The notes under the pieces are model-generated. The model ran no database searches. It had not been told where the DNA came from and saw nothing but the letters and a program-made list of their open reading frames with translations. A DNA stretch of 64,000 bases from Flammeovirga agarivorans (lineage in GTDB: Bacteria; Bacteroidota; Bacteroidia; Cytophagales; Flammeovirgaceae): NCBI RefSeq assembly GCF_012641475.1, contig NZ_JABAIL010000002.1, positions 631,449-695,448 on the forward strand. The letters run 5' to 3'. Positions 1 to 8,907 of the stretch are shown in pieces. Position 1 is the stretch's first letter. Each line of letters starts with the position of its first letter. Both the position numbers and the translations under genes were made by a program.

Positions 1-1173
1 TACGAAGTAACCTCCTTCAATCTTATCAAATAATACTTTGTAAGTTTTACCGATCTTTTCTTGATTCAAAGTAAGTGAAATATCTTCCTGTATGGCCATG
101 ATCTCATCTGCGCGCTCTTGTTTAACATCATCAGGAATTGTGTCTTCCATAGTGTCTCCTGCATGCGTATCTTCTTCATGAGAGTAAGCAAATACACCTA
201 CTCTTTCAAACTTCATTCTTTCAACAAAGTCTAACATTTCTTCGAACTCTTCTTCTGTTTCACCTGGATGACCAGTAATTAGAGTAGTACGAATAGCAAT
301 GTCTGGAATACGCTTACGGATTTCATTAATCAATTCCTCTTGCTTTTCTCTAGTAGTACCTCTACGCATTCTCTTCAACATTTCTGTTGAACCATGTTGT
401 AAAGGAATATCAAGATAGTTAGCAATATTATCTCTTTCTTTCATTACATCGATAACATCCATAGGGAAGCCAGTTGGGTAAGCATAGTGCAAACGGATCC
501 AATCTAATCCTTCCACATCTGAAAGTGCTCTTAATAAATCAGCTAAACGACGTTTCTTATAAATATCAAGACCATAGTAAGTTAAGTCTTGAGCGATTAA
601 TAAAATTTCTTTTACTCCTTTCGCTACCATATCTTCTGCTTGTTTCACCAAGTCTTCAATAGGTGTTGAAACATGCTTACCACGCATCAATGGTATTGCA
701 CAGAAAGAACAAGGACGATCACAACCTTCTGCAATTTTAAGGTAGCCGTAATGCTTATCTGTAGTCAGCAATCTTTCACCTAGAAGTTCCTTTTTATAGT
801 CAGCTTTTAACGCTTTCAATAAATTAGGCACTTCTCTTGTTCCAAAAAATGCATCTACCTCAGGAATTTCTTGAACTAGATCTTCCTTATATCTTTCAGA
901 TAAACAGCCAGAAACATACACCTTATCTACTAAACCTTCCTTCTTTGCTTCAGCATAACGAAGAATTGTTTCAATAGATTCAGTTTTCGCATGACCGATA
1001 AACCCACAAGTATTGATTAAGACAATATTAAACTTATCATCTTCCATCTCATGTTCTACGGCAATGCCATTTCCTTTCAATTGTGTCATAATTACCTCCG
1101 AGTCAACAATGTTTTTTGAACATCCAAGTGTAATTATATTGACTTTATTTTCTTTAAGTGTTCTGGTTTTCAA
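1..1173 (-). CDS. rimO: Ribosomal protein S12 methylthiotransferase RimO (3' end outside window)
   Basis: This radical-SAM enzyme adds a methylthio group to an aspartate of ribosomal protein S12. Reading the minus strand gives an open frame of 391 codons running off the left edge; RimO is usually about 435-440 residues, so the C-terminal TRAM region is mostly missing. The N-terminal UPF0004 domain shows ITLGCSKNIVDSE, NTCGFI and VSGCLSERY with its three cysteines. The radical-SAM cluster motif CDRPCSFC follows. The SKN context and overall style fit RimO rather than MiaB. No ATG lies upstream of the conserved start; the best start is TTG at 1173, because an in-frame stop lies only five codons further upstream. 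Confidence 0.93.
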   Translation of the reverse strand, partial: MKTRTLKENKVNIITLGCSKNIVDSEVIMTQLKGNGIAVEHEMEDDKFNIVLINTCGFIGHAKTESIETILRYAEAKKEGLVDKVYVSGCLSERYKEDLVQEIPEVDAFFGTREVPNLLKALKADYKKELLGERLLTTDKHYGYLKIAEGCDRPCSFCAIPLMRGKHVSTPIEDLVKQAEDMVAKGVKEILLIAQDLTYYGLDIYKKRRLADLLRALSDVEGLDWIRLHYAYPTGFPMDVIDVMKERDNIANYLDIPLQHGSTEMLKRMRRGTTREKQEELINEIRKRIPDIAIRTTLITGHPGETEEEFEEMLDFVERMKFERVGVFAYSHEEDTHAGDTMEDTIPDDVKQERADEIMAIQEDISLTLNQEKIGKTYKVLFDKIEGGYFV

Positions 1174-1480
1174 GAGATTACTTATTTACGAATTCTAATT
1201 CCGATTTACGATTTGCAAAAGTATTAGATTATTAGGTGCTTAACAACCTATTTGTCAAAGAGATGTAAATCATTTACTTCAATTAAGAAAAAAAATAAGG
1301 AATTGATCAGAATTATCGGACTTCACTAAATTAGCCCAGTTATATAATTCTTAAAAAACGTTGATTTTAAACTTATTTGTTATCCAATATTATAAAAAAG
1401 CGATATTTTTGTAACGACTAGATTATTCTAAGACATCGGAATATTTTTTTAGCCTATCACGAAATCATTGAAATAAATTT
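1174..1480. other. Intergenic region between divergent rimO and sensor kinase
   Basis: No gene is seen in these 307 AT-rich bases. A plus-strand TATTTTTG at 1404-1411 matches the Bacteroidota -7 consensus TAnnTTTG. A TTTG lies at 1376-1379, but the 24-base spacing is longer than usual, so a kinase promoter here is only tentative. Confidence 0.35.
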
Positions 1481-3796
1481 ATGAAGCTCTTTGAGCAAAA
1501 CAATATAAATAGTCAGGACAATAAAGAGCACATTTCAGAAGCGACCTTTATTCCTGTAATGACCCTTTCAGTAATTGCAATTACCTTCCTTGTCGGCATA
1601 TGGTCTATTAAAGAATTAAGTGACTATAAAGCTGATGTAGAGCGGCTTGAAACCGAATTTACAGAAAATCAAAAGCGTGTTACTAGAAATGAGGTTGAAA
1701 ACTCTGCCAAATACATTCGTTACCTAGAAAAAAATACTGAAAAGCATTTAAGGAAAACATTAAAAAATAGAGTAGATGAGGCTTATCTTATTATGACTAA
1801 CATCTACGAAAGAAATAAAAACAAACTCCCTAAAAAGGTAATTGTTGAATTGATAAAAGACTCGCTTTACCCTATCCGATTCAACAATAAAAGAGGTTAT
1901 TATTTTATTGATCACATTAGTGGTTACTCTGTAATGAATGCCTCAGAACCAGATGCAGCCGGTGAGTACATTCTCGACTACCAAGATGCTAAAGGAAACT
2001 ATTTTATTAGGGAACAAATGGAAATTGCCAAGACAAAAGGTAGTGGCTATTTCAATTACTATTGGAAAAAACCAGATCAAAAAGACGAGGAACAGTATCC
2101 TAAAACATCATATATAAGATATTTCAAGCCCTTAGGCTTAGTCATAGGTACTGGAGAATATATGGACAATGTTACTAAAGACATGCAAAAACAAGCTTTA
2201 GAACGTATGTCTTCAGTGCATTTTGGAAAAGATGGCTACCTGTTTGTCAATAAAAGAGGACATCCATTGCTTCAAAGATGGAAGTACTATGAAAAGGCTA
2301 AGACCATCACACCAAAGCAACTCAATTCTTTACCTATCACAGACGAAAATGGCGATACCACTTATTTCAAAGATATCCCATTCGAAATGATGAATAAGAA
2401 AAAGAATGGAGGGTTTTATTATTATAACTATAGAAAACCAAACAGTCAGGAGGTCACCAAAAAGTTCTCCTATATCCTCTATTTCAAAGAATGGGACTGG
2501 ACTATTGGTGCTGGTGTTTATTTAGATGAATTAGACGAACAAATTGCAGCTAAAAGAACTCTATTAATTAATGAGCTAACCACAGAGTTGTTTAGAATTC
2601 TATCTTTATCTACACTATTGATTGCTATTTTATGGTGGAGGTTAAGAAAAGTAGCAACAGGCATCACAAATAATATTCATGAATTTGCTTCTTTCTTTGA
2701 TACAGCATCGAAAGAACATGTAAAGATCAATAAAGATCGTTTAGCCTATGCAGAATTTGATCAATTGGCCAATCTAGCCAATAAAATGCTAGACGAGAGA
2801 GAAAACGATAAGAAGAAAATTATTGAAGCTTACCATGAAATTCAAACTTCTGAAGAAGAGCTAAGACAACAGTCGGAAAGCCTCCTTTATACTAACCAGA
2901 AGTTGGAAGAAGCCATGAAAGAAGTGAAGGCGACCCAAGTTCAACTGATTAATTCAGAAAAAATGGCCTCTTTAGGTCAATTAACAGCGGGAATCGCTCA
3001 CGAGATCAATAATCCCATTAACTTTGTGTCTTCTAATGTTCAACCATTGAAAGACGATATCGACGATATCATCACTTTACTACATCAATGTAATCACCTG
3101 ATCAATATGTATGAAAAGGGTGAAGACATTAAAGATAAAGTAAAAGAGATCAATGTATTGGCAGAAGAAATTGAAGTGGATATTCTTACCGATGAGATCA
3201 AGCAATTAATCAATGGTATAGAAGAAGGTGCACAAAGAACAAAAGAAATCGTTTTAGGGTTAAGAACTTTCTCAAGATTAGACGAGGATACATTCAAACA
3301 TGCCAATATCAATGACGGCATGCAGTCTACTTTGACTATTCTTAATAATAAAGCGAAAAAGAAAGATGTAACCATCAATGTTGATTTACAAGATGACCTA
3401 CCGGAAATCGAATGTTTACCAGGTAGAGTAAATCAAGTCTTTATGAATATCATCAACAATGCAATTCAAGCTGTCGATGAAGATAAAGGGATCATTGAGG
3501 TGAAGACAAGATTCACACAAGGTGACGACCATATCAGTATTTCGATAAAAGATAATGGTAAAGGAATGCACCAAGCAGTGATTGACAAGATATTTGATCC
3601 GTTCTTCACAACAAAAGAAGTAGGAGAAGGTACCGGTCTTGGTCTTTCAATATCATATGGTATTATCGAGAAACATGGTGGTCGCATTATGGTTTCAAGT
3701 AAGCCAAAAGACAATGAAGAAGATACTTCATCTTTTACTGAGTTCACCATTACACTTCCTATTAAAGGTAATAACGAATTAGAAAAACAGAGATAA
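1481..3796 (+). CDS. Membrane sensor histidine kinase with two Cache domains
   Basis: This protein likely senses a small extracytoplasmic ligand and autophosphorylates. A membrane segment lies at about residues 22-42. It is followed by two similar periplasmic Cache repeats (roughly 85-215 and 220-350), each ending in a K-x-SYIxYFK...IGxGxYxD pattern. A second membrane segment lies near 365-388, then a HAMP-like and coiled-coil linker. The dimerisation box KMASLGQLTAGIAHEINNP carries the phospho-acceptor His507. The ATPase domain has the N box (NIINNAIQAV), G1 (DNGKGM), F box (FDPFFTTK) and G2 (GTGLGLSI). There is no receiver domain and no adjacent response regulator. rsmH begins five bases after the stop, so the two are probably co-transcribed. 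The ligand is unknown. Confidence 0.93.
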   Translation: MKLFEQNNINSQDNKEHISEATFIPVMTLSVIAITFLVGIWSIKELSDYKADVERLETEFTENQKRVTRNEVENSAKYIRYLEKNTEKHLRKTLKNRVDEAYLIMTNIYERNKNKLPKKVIVELIKDSLYPIRFNNKRGYYFIDHISGYSVMNASEPDAAGEYILDYQDAKGNYFIREQMEIAKTKGSGYFNYYWKKPDQKDEEQYPKTSYIRYFKPLGLVIGTGEYMDNVTKDMQKQALERMSSVHFGKDGYLFVNKRGHPLLQRWKYYEKAKTITPKQLNSLPITDENGDTTYFKDIPFEMMNKKKNGGFYYYNYRKPNSQEVTKKFSYILYFKEWDWTIGAGVYLDELDEQIAAKRTLLINELTTELFRILSLSTLLIAILWWRLRKVATGITNNIHEFASFFDTASKEHVKINKDRLAYAEFDQLANLANKMLDERENDKKKIIEAYHEIQTSEEELRQQSESLLYTNQKLEEAMKEVKATQVQLINSEKMASLGQLTAGIAHEINNPINFVSSNVQPLKDDIDDIITLLHQCNHLINMYEKGEDIKDKVKEINVLAEEIEVDILTDEIKQLINGIEEGAQRTKEIVLGLRTFSRLDEDTFKHANINDGMQSTLTILNNKAKKKDVTINVDLQDDLPEIECLPGRVNQVFMNIINNAIQAVDEDKGIIEVKTRFTQGDDHISISIKDNGKGMHQAVIDKIFDPFFTTKEVGEGTGLGLSISYGIIEKHGGRIMVSSKPKDNEEDTSSFTEFTITLPIKGNNELEKQR

Positions 3797-3801
3797 ATAC
3801 T

Positions 3802-4737
3802 ATGAGCGATTATCATGTTCCTGTAATGCTTCACGAATGTGTTGAAGGACTGAATATCGACCCTACCAAAACCTACGTTGATGTAACTTTTGGCGGTGGT
3901 GGTCACTCAAGAGAAATATTAAAACACTTAACAACAGGAAAATTGGTTGTATTCGATCAAGATCCTGATGCTAAGAAAAACGCAGAAGCTATCAATGATG
4001 ATCGCTTAATATTCTGTGCTGCTAACTTCAGATACTTAAAACGTTATTTAAGACTTCACGGCATTAAAAGTGTTGCAGGTATTTTGGGTGATTTAGGTAT
4101 TTCATCACATCAAATTGATGAAACATCTAGAGGATTCTCCACTCGAGGAGAAGCTCCTTTAGATATGAGAATGGCACAGTCTGGCTCTATTTCAGCCAAA
4201 GAAGTCATTAATGAATATGACGAAGGAAAATTGAAAGAGATATTTAAGTTGTATGGAGAGATTACACATGCAGGAAAAGCAGCAAGTTTAATCATCCATG
4301 CAAGAAGTGCAGGAACAATAGAAACTACACTTGACTTAATGAATGCTCTTCGACCGATGGCTCCAAGAGGAAAAGAAAACCGTTTCTTTGCTCAAGTATT
4401 TCAAGCGATTCGTATCGAAGTAAACGAAGAGCTAGAAACACTCAGAGAGATGTTAGAACAAGGGGCTGAGGTATTAGAAGAAGGAGGTCATTTTGTTATT
4501 GAATCGTATCATTCTTTAGAAGACCGCCTTGTTAAAAACTTTTTTAAAGCTGGTAACTTTGAAGGTAAACATGAAAAAGATTTTTATGGCAATATCCTTC
4601 GTCCATTAAAACCTTTAAAAAGTAAACCTATCACTGCTTCTAACGCTGAAATTGCTCAGAATAGAAGAGCTAGAAGTGCAAAATTAAGGATTGGAGTAAA
4701 ACTCGCAGAAAATAATAATCCTAAAAGTGATATATAA
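3802..4737 (+). CDS. rsmH: 16S rRNA (cytosine-1402 N4)-methyltransferase RsmH
   Basis: RsmH (MraW) methylates N4 of C1402 in the 16S rRNA P site. The 311-residue length is normal. It begins with HVPVMLHECVEGL and the SAM-binding DVTFGGGGHS, then GDLGISSHQID, the helical insert, FQAIRIEVNEEL and SYHSLEDRLVK, all RsmH hallmarks. In many bacteria rsmH sits in the dcw division cluster beside mraZ and ftsL. Here it follows a sensor kinase by five bases and is closed by a hairpin terminator, so it stands apart from dcw in this window. Confidence 0.97.
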   Translation: MSDYHVPVMLHECVEGLNIDPTKTYVDVTFGGGGHSREILKHLTTGKLVVFDQDPDAKKNAEAINDDRLIFCAANFRYLKRYLRLHGIKSVAGILGDLGISSHQIDETSRGFSTRGEAPLDMRMAQSGSISAKEVINEYDEGKLKEIFKLYGEITHAGKAASLIIHARSAGTIETTLDLMNALRPMAPRGKENRFFAQVFQAIRIEVNEELETLREMLEQGAEVLEEGGHFVIESYHSLEDRLVKNFFKAGNFEGKHEKDFYGNILRPLKPLKSKPITASNAEIAQNRRARSAKLRIGVKLAENNNPKSDI

Positions 4738-4740
4738 AAA

Positions 4741-4772
4741 AAAGCCTTTCTCGATAACAGAAAGGCTTTTTT
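4741..4772. terminator. Hairpin terminator between rsmH and the TonB receptor
   Basis: The arms 4741-4751 and 4759-4769 form an 11-bp perfect stem with a 7-base loop. T-runs on both strands suggest it serves both convergent genes. Confidence 0.85.
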
Positions 4773-4782
4773 GTTTGGTCTC

Positions 4783-7194
4783 TTAATTTAATAAGTTTCC
4801 AATTCTTAAATCAATGTAAAACATTCTTGGAGTAATTGGGCCATATACAAATGCAGCATCCTTATCGATACCACTTACAAATGTAGACTGCATTTGATTA
4901 AATATATTCTTTACTCCAGCTCCAATCTGTATATTAGCTGATTTCGATAACTTTGTTAAATAAGAAACCTTTATCCCCATATCGAAAAATTGTTCAGTAT
5001 CTATAAGTTCTTCATCAGTTGTCAGCTCCCCATCGATAAACCCGCCAGGAAGATAAGGTACGTACATACTACCTGTATAAACACCAGTCATTGAAACTGA
5101 CCATTGACTTGTAATATTATAATCTGCACTTAGTGACCCATATTGATTCGGTGTTCTCAAAATATGTTTTGAAGTACTAGTTTCTTCATCACCCCATTGA
5201 TTCTCCTCTTCATACATAGAGGTTTGAACAGTATAAGCTGCTTGAAAAGATAATTTTTCATTAGGAGCAATTCTACCTTCAAGGTTTACCCCTTGAACCA
5301 CTGCATCTGATGTTGAATTTCTTTTGAAGAGAATCAGTGTTCCATCTTCCAAATAATCATATTGGTTATCAAATCGATCCTTTATTTTTGTGTAAAAACC
5401 TTCTATCAAAAAGTAAGTCTGAACATGACCAAAAGTCTTATCAAAATCCCAAGCTAAGTTATATGAAATAGAAGACTCTGGTTTCAGGTTAGGATCCAAC
5501 TGTGTTCGTACTCCTTGACCACTTGTTACTTCAATATGCAAGTCTTCAGAGAACATTTGAGGGGCTCTAAACCCTGTAGCAAATCCTCCTCTCAACTGCA
5601 TATTATCATTCAGTTTGTATTTTAAATTTATCCTTGGGTTAATAGAATTTACACTTTTATTATTTTGTTGGTTTTGATTATCAACTATATCAACAAAGTC
5701 CCAACGAGCACCTATCAATACAGACCATCGGTTGCTCATCCATTCATTTTGTGCAAACACAGCATAAGTATTTGATATCTGATCCGAAACTGTAGCATCA
5801 TCCGTTACCTTCCCTAATTCTTCATCAAAATAAGACAGCTTCTTATCATTAATTTGGTCATTGATGTACTCAACTCCTGTTACAAAATAGGATCTCCCAT
5901 TCAAGACATTACCAAGATTAATATTCAACTGAGATCCGGCTACTATCGTCTTCCCAGTTGTCAAACCAAATCCATCTTTTTGCTGATGTGCACCATAATA
6001 GCTATCTCTGTGTACATATTGTCCACTAAAATAGTTATTCAGATGAAGTTTATTTGACTTACTATACCAATCATGATTTAGCATCGCAGTACCAATATGC
6101 ATGTCGATAGCTTCAGTAATATCAGCCTCTTCTTTTGGTTGATCTAACTTATTACCTCCTCTTCTTTTATCATGAGTATATTTTACATCCATGGATACTT
6201 TGTTATACTCTGAAAATTGATGATATACTTTAGTCCCTAATGAAAGTGTTTTCATTGCTGTTAATTCTGAAAAGTCATCTTTTATTGGCTCACCAATTGT
6301 ATTTCCATCCTCATCTAATCGATAATAAATATCATTCGGGTTAGCATTCCAAGCATCTCTATTTCTATAAGATCCATAGATATAGCTAGATGTTTTATCA
6401 TTCTTAGAGACTAACGAAGTGTTGAAATAAGCACTATAATCATGTGATTTACCATCTATTGTCCCAAAATTTGTCCCCACCTCATAAGAATTAAATTGAG
6501 GAGATTTTGTGATAATATTAACCGTACCACCTATTGCGTTAGCTCCATAAAGTACGGATCCCCCACCACGAACAACTTCTATTTGATCGATCATTGCTAC
6601 AGGTATCTGTTCTAAACCATAAACACCTACTAAACCATTAAATAATGGTCTACTGTCAATAAGGATTTGGGTATAAGGGCCTTCTAAACCATTTAGTCTA
6701 AGTTGAGATGAGCCACAATTTCCACAAGTACTTTCTACTCTTGTACCTGGAATGTAGTTTAATCCTTCTGCTACAACTTTAAAGTTATTTTTAATGAGAA
6801 AATCACTTCCAACAACATTTACAACACTTGAGGTTTCTTGTCTGCTTTGTGATCTTCTACTACTCGATACGATCACTTCATTAAGTTCTAAATAGTCTTT
6901 GGATAGATTAAAATGGATATCATGATTGCTTCGAGTGGGTTTAAACTCCTTAATCATGTCTTTATACCCTACTACAGAGATTAAAAAAGTATACGTTTTT
7001 CCTTCCTCTAGCTCAATAAGGAAATGTCCATGATCATCTGAATAAACACCTTTCTGTCCATCATTAATAGAAACATTGGCAAAAGGTATATGCTCATTTC
7101 CACATGTAATATGCCCTTTTACCTTAATGGTATTACTAAATACAGAAGTGCTTACAAATAGTAGTAACAGATTGAATCTTAAGATAGTTTTCAA
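4783..7194 (-). CDS. TonB-dependent outer-membrane receptor, probably iron or siderophore
   Basis: This is an outer-membrane active transporter powered by TonB. The 803 residues comprise a signal peptide (1-20), a carboxypeptidase-regulatory-like beta domain (about 22-100; GHITCGNEHIPFANVSINDG), the plug (about 115-230; ILIDSRPLFNGLVGVYGLEQIP and IDQIEVVRGGGSVLYGANAIGG) and a 22-strand-type barrel ending in aromatic-rich strands. The plug has an unusual Cys pair, CGNCG, before QLRLNGLEG. The barrel style resembles ferrienterochelin/colicin-type receptors. Two near-identical 14-bp repeats upstream (7265-7301) suggest regulation. The substrate cannot be read from sequence. Confidence 0.92.
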   Translation of the reverse strand: MKTILRFNLLLLFVSTSVFSNTIKVKGHITCGNEHIPFANVSINDGQKGVYSDDHGHFLIELEEGKTYTFLISVVGYKDMIKEFKPTRSNHDIHFNLSKDYLELNEVIVSSSRRSQSRQETSSVVNVVGSDFLIKNNFKVVAEGLNYIPGTRVESTCGNCGSSQLRLNGLEGPYTQILIDSRPLFNGLVGVYGLEQIPVAMIDQIEVVRGGGSVLYGANAIGGTVNIITKSPQFNSYEVGTNFGTIDGKSHDYSAYFNTSLVSKNDKTSSYIYGSYRNRDAWNANPNDIYYRLDEDGNTIGEPIKDDFSELTAMKTLSLGTKVYHQFSEYNKVSMDVKYTHDKRRGGNKLDQPKEEADITEAIDMHIGTAMLNHDWYSKSNKLHLNNYFSGQYVHRDSYYGAHQQKDGFGLTTGKTIVAGSQLNINLGNVLNGRSYFVTGVEYINDQINDKKLSYFDEELGKVTDDATVSDQISNTYAVFAQNEWMSNRWSVLIGARWDFVDIVDNQNQQNNKSVNSINPRINLKYKLNDNMQLRGGFATGFRAPQMFSEDLHIEVTSGQGVRTQLDPNLKPESSISYNLAWDFDKTFGHVQTYFLIEGFYTKIKDRFDNQYDYLEDGTLILFKRNSTSDAVVQGVNLEGRIAPNEKLSFQAAYTVQTSMYEEENQWGDEETSTSKHILRTPNQYGSLSADYNITSQWSVSMTGVYTGSMYVPYLPGGFIDGELTTDEELIDTEQFFDMGIKVSYLTKLSKSANIQIGAGVKNIFNQMQSTFVSGIDKDAAFVYGPITPRMFYIDLRIGNLLN

Positions 7195-7235
7195 AGTATT
7201 AGCTTATTATTATTTAGATTAATTATTAATAACAG

Positions 7236-7262
7236 CAAATGTATTTAAGATATCTTCACAAA
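7236..7262 (-). promoter_or_regulatory. Candidate promoter of the TonB receptor
   Basis: On the minus strand TACATTTG (7243-7236) matches the Bacteroidota -7 consensus TAnnTTTG exactly. A TTTG (7262-7259) lies 15 bases upstream, shorter than the usual 17-23, so the -33 assignment is weak. Confidence 0.45.
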
Positions 7263-7264
7263 CG

Positions 7265-7301
7265 ATTGATCATTGTCATTAAATAATATTGATCATTATC
7301 A
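7265..7301. promoter_or_regulatory. Tandem 14-bp direct repeat, candidate operator (Fur-like?)
   Basis: ATTGATCATTGTCA (7265-7278) and ATTGATCATTATCA (7288-7301) differ at one base and start 23 bp apart, about two helical turns. Read on the minus strand, the second copy lies within TTGATAATGATCAAT, which shares GATAATGAT with the Fur consensus. They sit just upstream of the probable promoter of the TonB receptor, and also upstream of the divergent dehydrogenase gene. Confidence 0.5.
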
Positions 7302-7439
7302 AATGATAAAACTGTTTGAATTAGAAATACAATATCACATTCCTACACCTTACTACGTCATCCTTACTTCAAACGATATAAACAAACATTTCTGCTTTTG
7401 CTTAAAGCTATATTTGAAAAACACATGATGAGAAATGAT

Positions 7440-8306
7440 ATGAATATTTTAATAACTGGAGCAGGAAGTGGTTTAGGTAGAGTTACTACAGAGGCTCTTT
7501 TAAAGAGTGGTTACAATGTGATTGCTTCGATGAGAGACTCCAAATCAAAAGGAATTCAGATAGTTAAAGAACTAGAGGCATTTTCCAAACAGACAAAAGG
7601 TACTTTATTTATTATTGAATTAGATGTTACTAGCACTACTTCTGTCAATCTCGCAATTTCCCAAATTGAAAGTGAGATAGGTCAAATTGACGTATTGATA
7701 AATAACGCAGGAATTGGTGGTACAGGATGGACTGAGGCTTTTCCCGAAGAACAATACAAACAAATTTTTGATGTAAATGTATTTGGTGTACAGAGAATGA
7801 TGAGAGGCGTACTCCCCAGTATGAGAGAAAGAAAAGAAGGGTTGATTATCAATATTTCTAGCATTCAAGGACGAGTTGTATTCCCTTATTCAGGAATTTA
7901 CACTGCTTCTAAGTTTGCCCTTGAAGGATTAACAGAAAGCTATCATTATGAATTGGCTCCTTTAGGTATCGATATTATCCTATTACAACCTGGAGGATTT
8001 AAAACCAGTTTCGAATCAAAACAAAGTGGTCCCTATGATAGGGATCGCCTTTTAGAATATGGAGAACTAAAAAATGCTCCCAACGATATCTGGGGAAACC
8101 CAGGTGAAGAGAAAGACTTTTTACCAAGTCCACAACTTATCCCTGAGGCGATTATGGATTTGATTGAAATGGAAAAAGGCAAAAGACCCTTGAGAACAAC
8201 AGTTGATCCATTATTAAAAGGTATTGGAACAGTAGCAATCAACAAGGAGTGTTTATCAGCTCAAAAGGAACTTTCCGATTACCTAGAATGGGATATTAAA
8301 GTATAA
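7440..8306 (+). CDS. Short-chain dehydrogenase/reductase (SDR family)
   Basis: This is a NAD(P)-dependent oxidoreductase of unknown substrate. The Rossmann motif TGAGSGLG occurs at the extreme N-terminus, NNAG in the middle, and the catalytic Ser plus YTASK (Tyr-x-x-x-Lys) follow ISSIQGRVVFPYSG. After the motif PGGFKTSF comes a substrate loop. I chose the ATG at 7440 because MNILITGAG is the normal SDR beginning; ATGs at 7425 and 7428 and a TTG at 7398 are also in frame. The gene is divergent from the TonB receptor and may share the repeat-containing region. It ends at a strong bidirectional terminator. Confidence 0.9.
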   Translation: MNILITGAGSGLGRVTTEALLKSGYNVIASMRDSKSKGIQIVKELEAFSKQTKGTLFIIELDVTSTTSVNLAISQIESEIGQIDVLINNAGIGGTGWTEAFPEEQYKQIFDVNVFGVQRMMRGVLPSMRERKEGLIINISSIQGRVVFPYSGIYTASKFALEGLTESYHYELAPLGIDIILLQPGGFKTSFESKQSGPYDRDRLLEYGELKNAPNDIWGNPGEEKDFLPSPQLIPEAIMDLIEMEKGKRPLRTTVDPLLKGIGTVAINKECLSAQKELSDYLEWDIKV

Positions 8307-8312
8307 GAAATA

Positions 8313-8350
8313 AAAAAGCCGTTGATCCATAAAATGATCAACGGCTTTTT
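8313..8350. terminator. Bidirectional hairpin terminator
   Basis: The 15-bp arms 8313-8327 and 8336-8350 are perfectly complementary around an 8-base loop, with A/T tracts at both ends. It closes the dehydrogenase gene and the converging ompH genes. Confidence 0.9.
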
Positions 8351-8364
8351 TAGTAGTTATCCTA

Positions 8365-8871
8365 CTATTTTACTTTTTCAATTACTGAAGCAGTAATATC
8401 GTCAGCACCATCGTTATATAATAACATATCTAATGGAATTACATATTGGTAACCTTTGGCTTTTGCTACTTCTGCAAGAGCTGCTCTAGCTCTGTCTTGA
8501 AGTGGAGTGAAAGCTTCGAATTGACGCTTCTGTAAGTTTTGTTGAGCGTTTTGTTGAAACTCTTGTAAGTTTCTTTGTAACAACTGTAACTCTTGTGTTT
8601 TTTGCTGAATAATTTCTGGTAACCAGTTTTGTTGGTTTTGTTGGAAATCAGCATATTTTGTTTGGAACTCTTGCTGTTGTTGTTGCATTGAAGCATACAA
8701 CTGATTTTGGTAGCTTTCCAATTCTTTCATTTTTGTTTCAAATTCGGGAATTGAACGTACTACGCTATCAAGGTCAGCGTAAGCAAATATTTTTGTTTGA
8801 GCAGTACCCTCAGTAGATAAACCCATTAACATCACAGCGAAAAGTGATGCGAATAAAATTCTTAATTTCAT
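8365..8871 (-). CDS. OmpH/Skp-family periplasmic chaperone (copy 1), glutamine-rich
   Basis: Skp-like proteins are periplasmic holdases that carry unfolded outer-membrane proteins. This 168-residue protein has a signal peptide (cleavage after GTAQ region, about residue 24), the short beta start IFAYADLDSVVRSIPEF, two long helices forming the tentacle hairpin, and a closing beta segment YQYVIPLDMLLYNDGADDIT. The tentacle is unusually rich in Gln (runs of QQQQQ). It is the last of three tandem paralogs transcribed leftwards, 36 bases after the next one. Confidence 0.9.
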   Translation of the reverse strand: MKLRILFASLFAVMLMGLSTEGTAQTKIFAYADLDSVVRSIPEFETKMKELESYQNQLYASMQQQQQEFQTKYADFQQNQQNWLPEIIQQKTQELQLLQRNLQEFQQNAQQNLQKRQFEAFTPLQDRARAALAEVAKAKGYQYVIPLDMLLYNDGADDITASVIEKVK

Positions 8872-8907
8872 AATTTCTTGTTTGTAAGTCTTTTATATTA
8901 ACTTAGA

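Noticed and set aside
3094-3378. Minus-strand ORF inside the sensor kinase gene
   Set aside because: It is antisense to a clear kinase domain, hydrophobic only because of codon mirroring, and has no family signature.
8466-8696. Alternative-frame 76-residue ORF in the first OmpH gene
   Set aside because: Lys/Asn/Ser-rich product is a frame-shifted reading of Gln-rich codons; the OmpH frame has signal peptide and family start.
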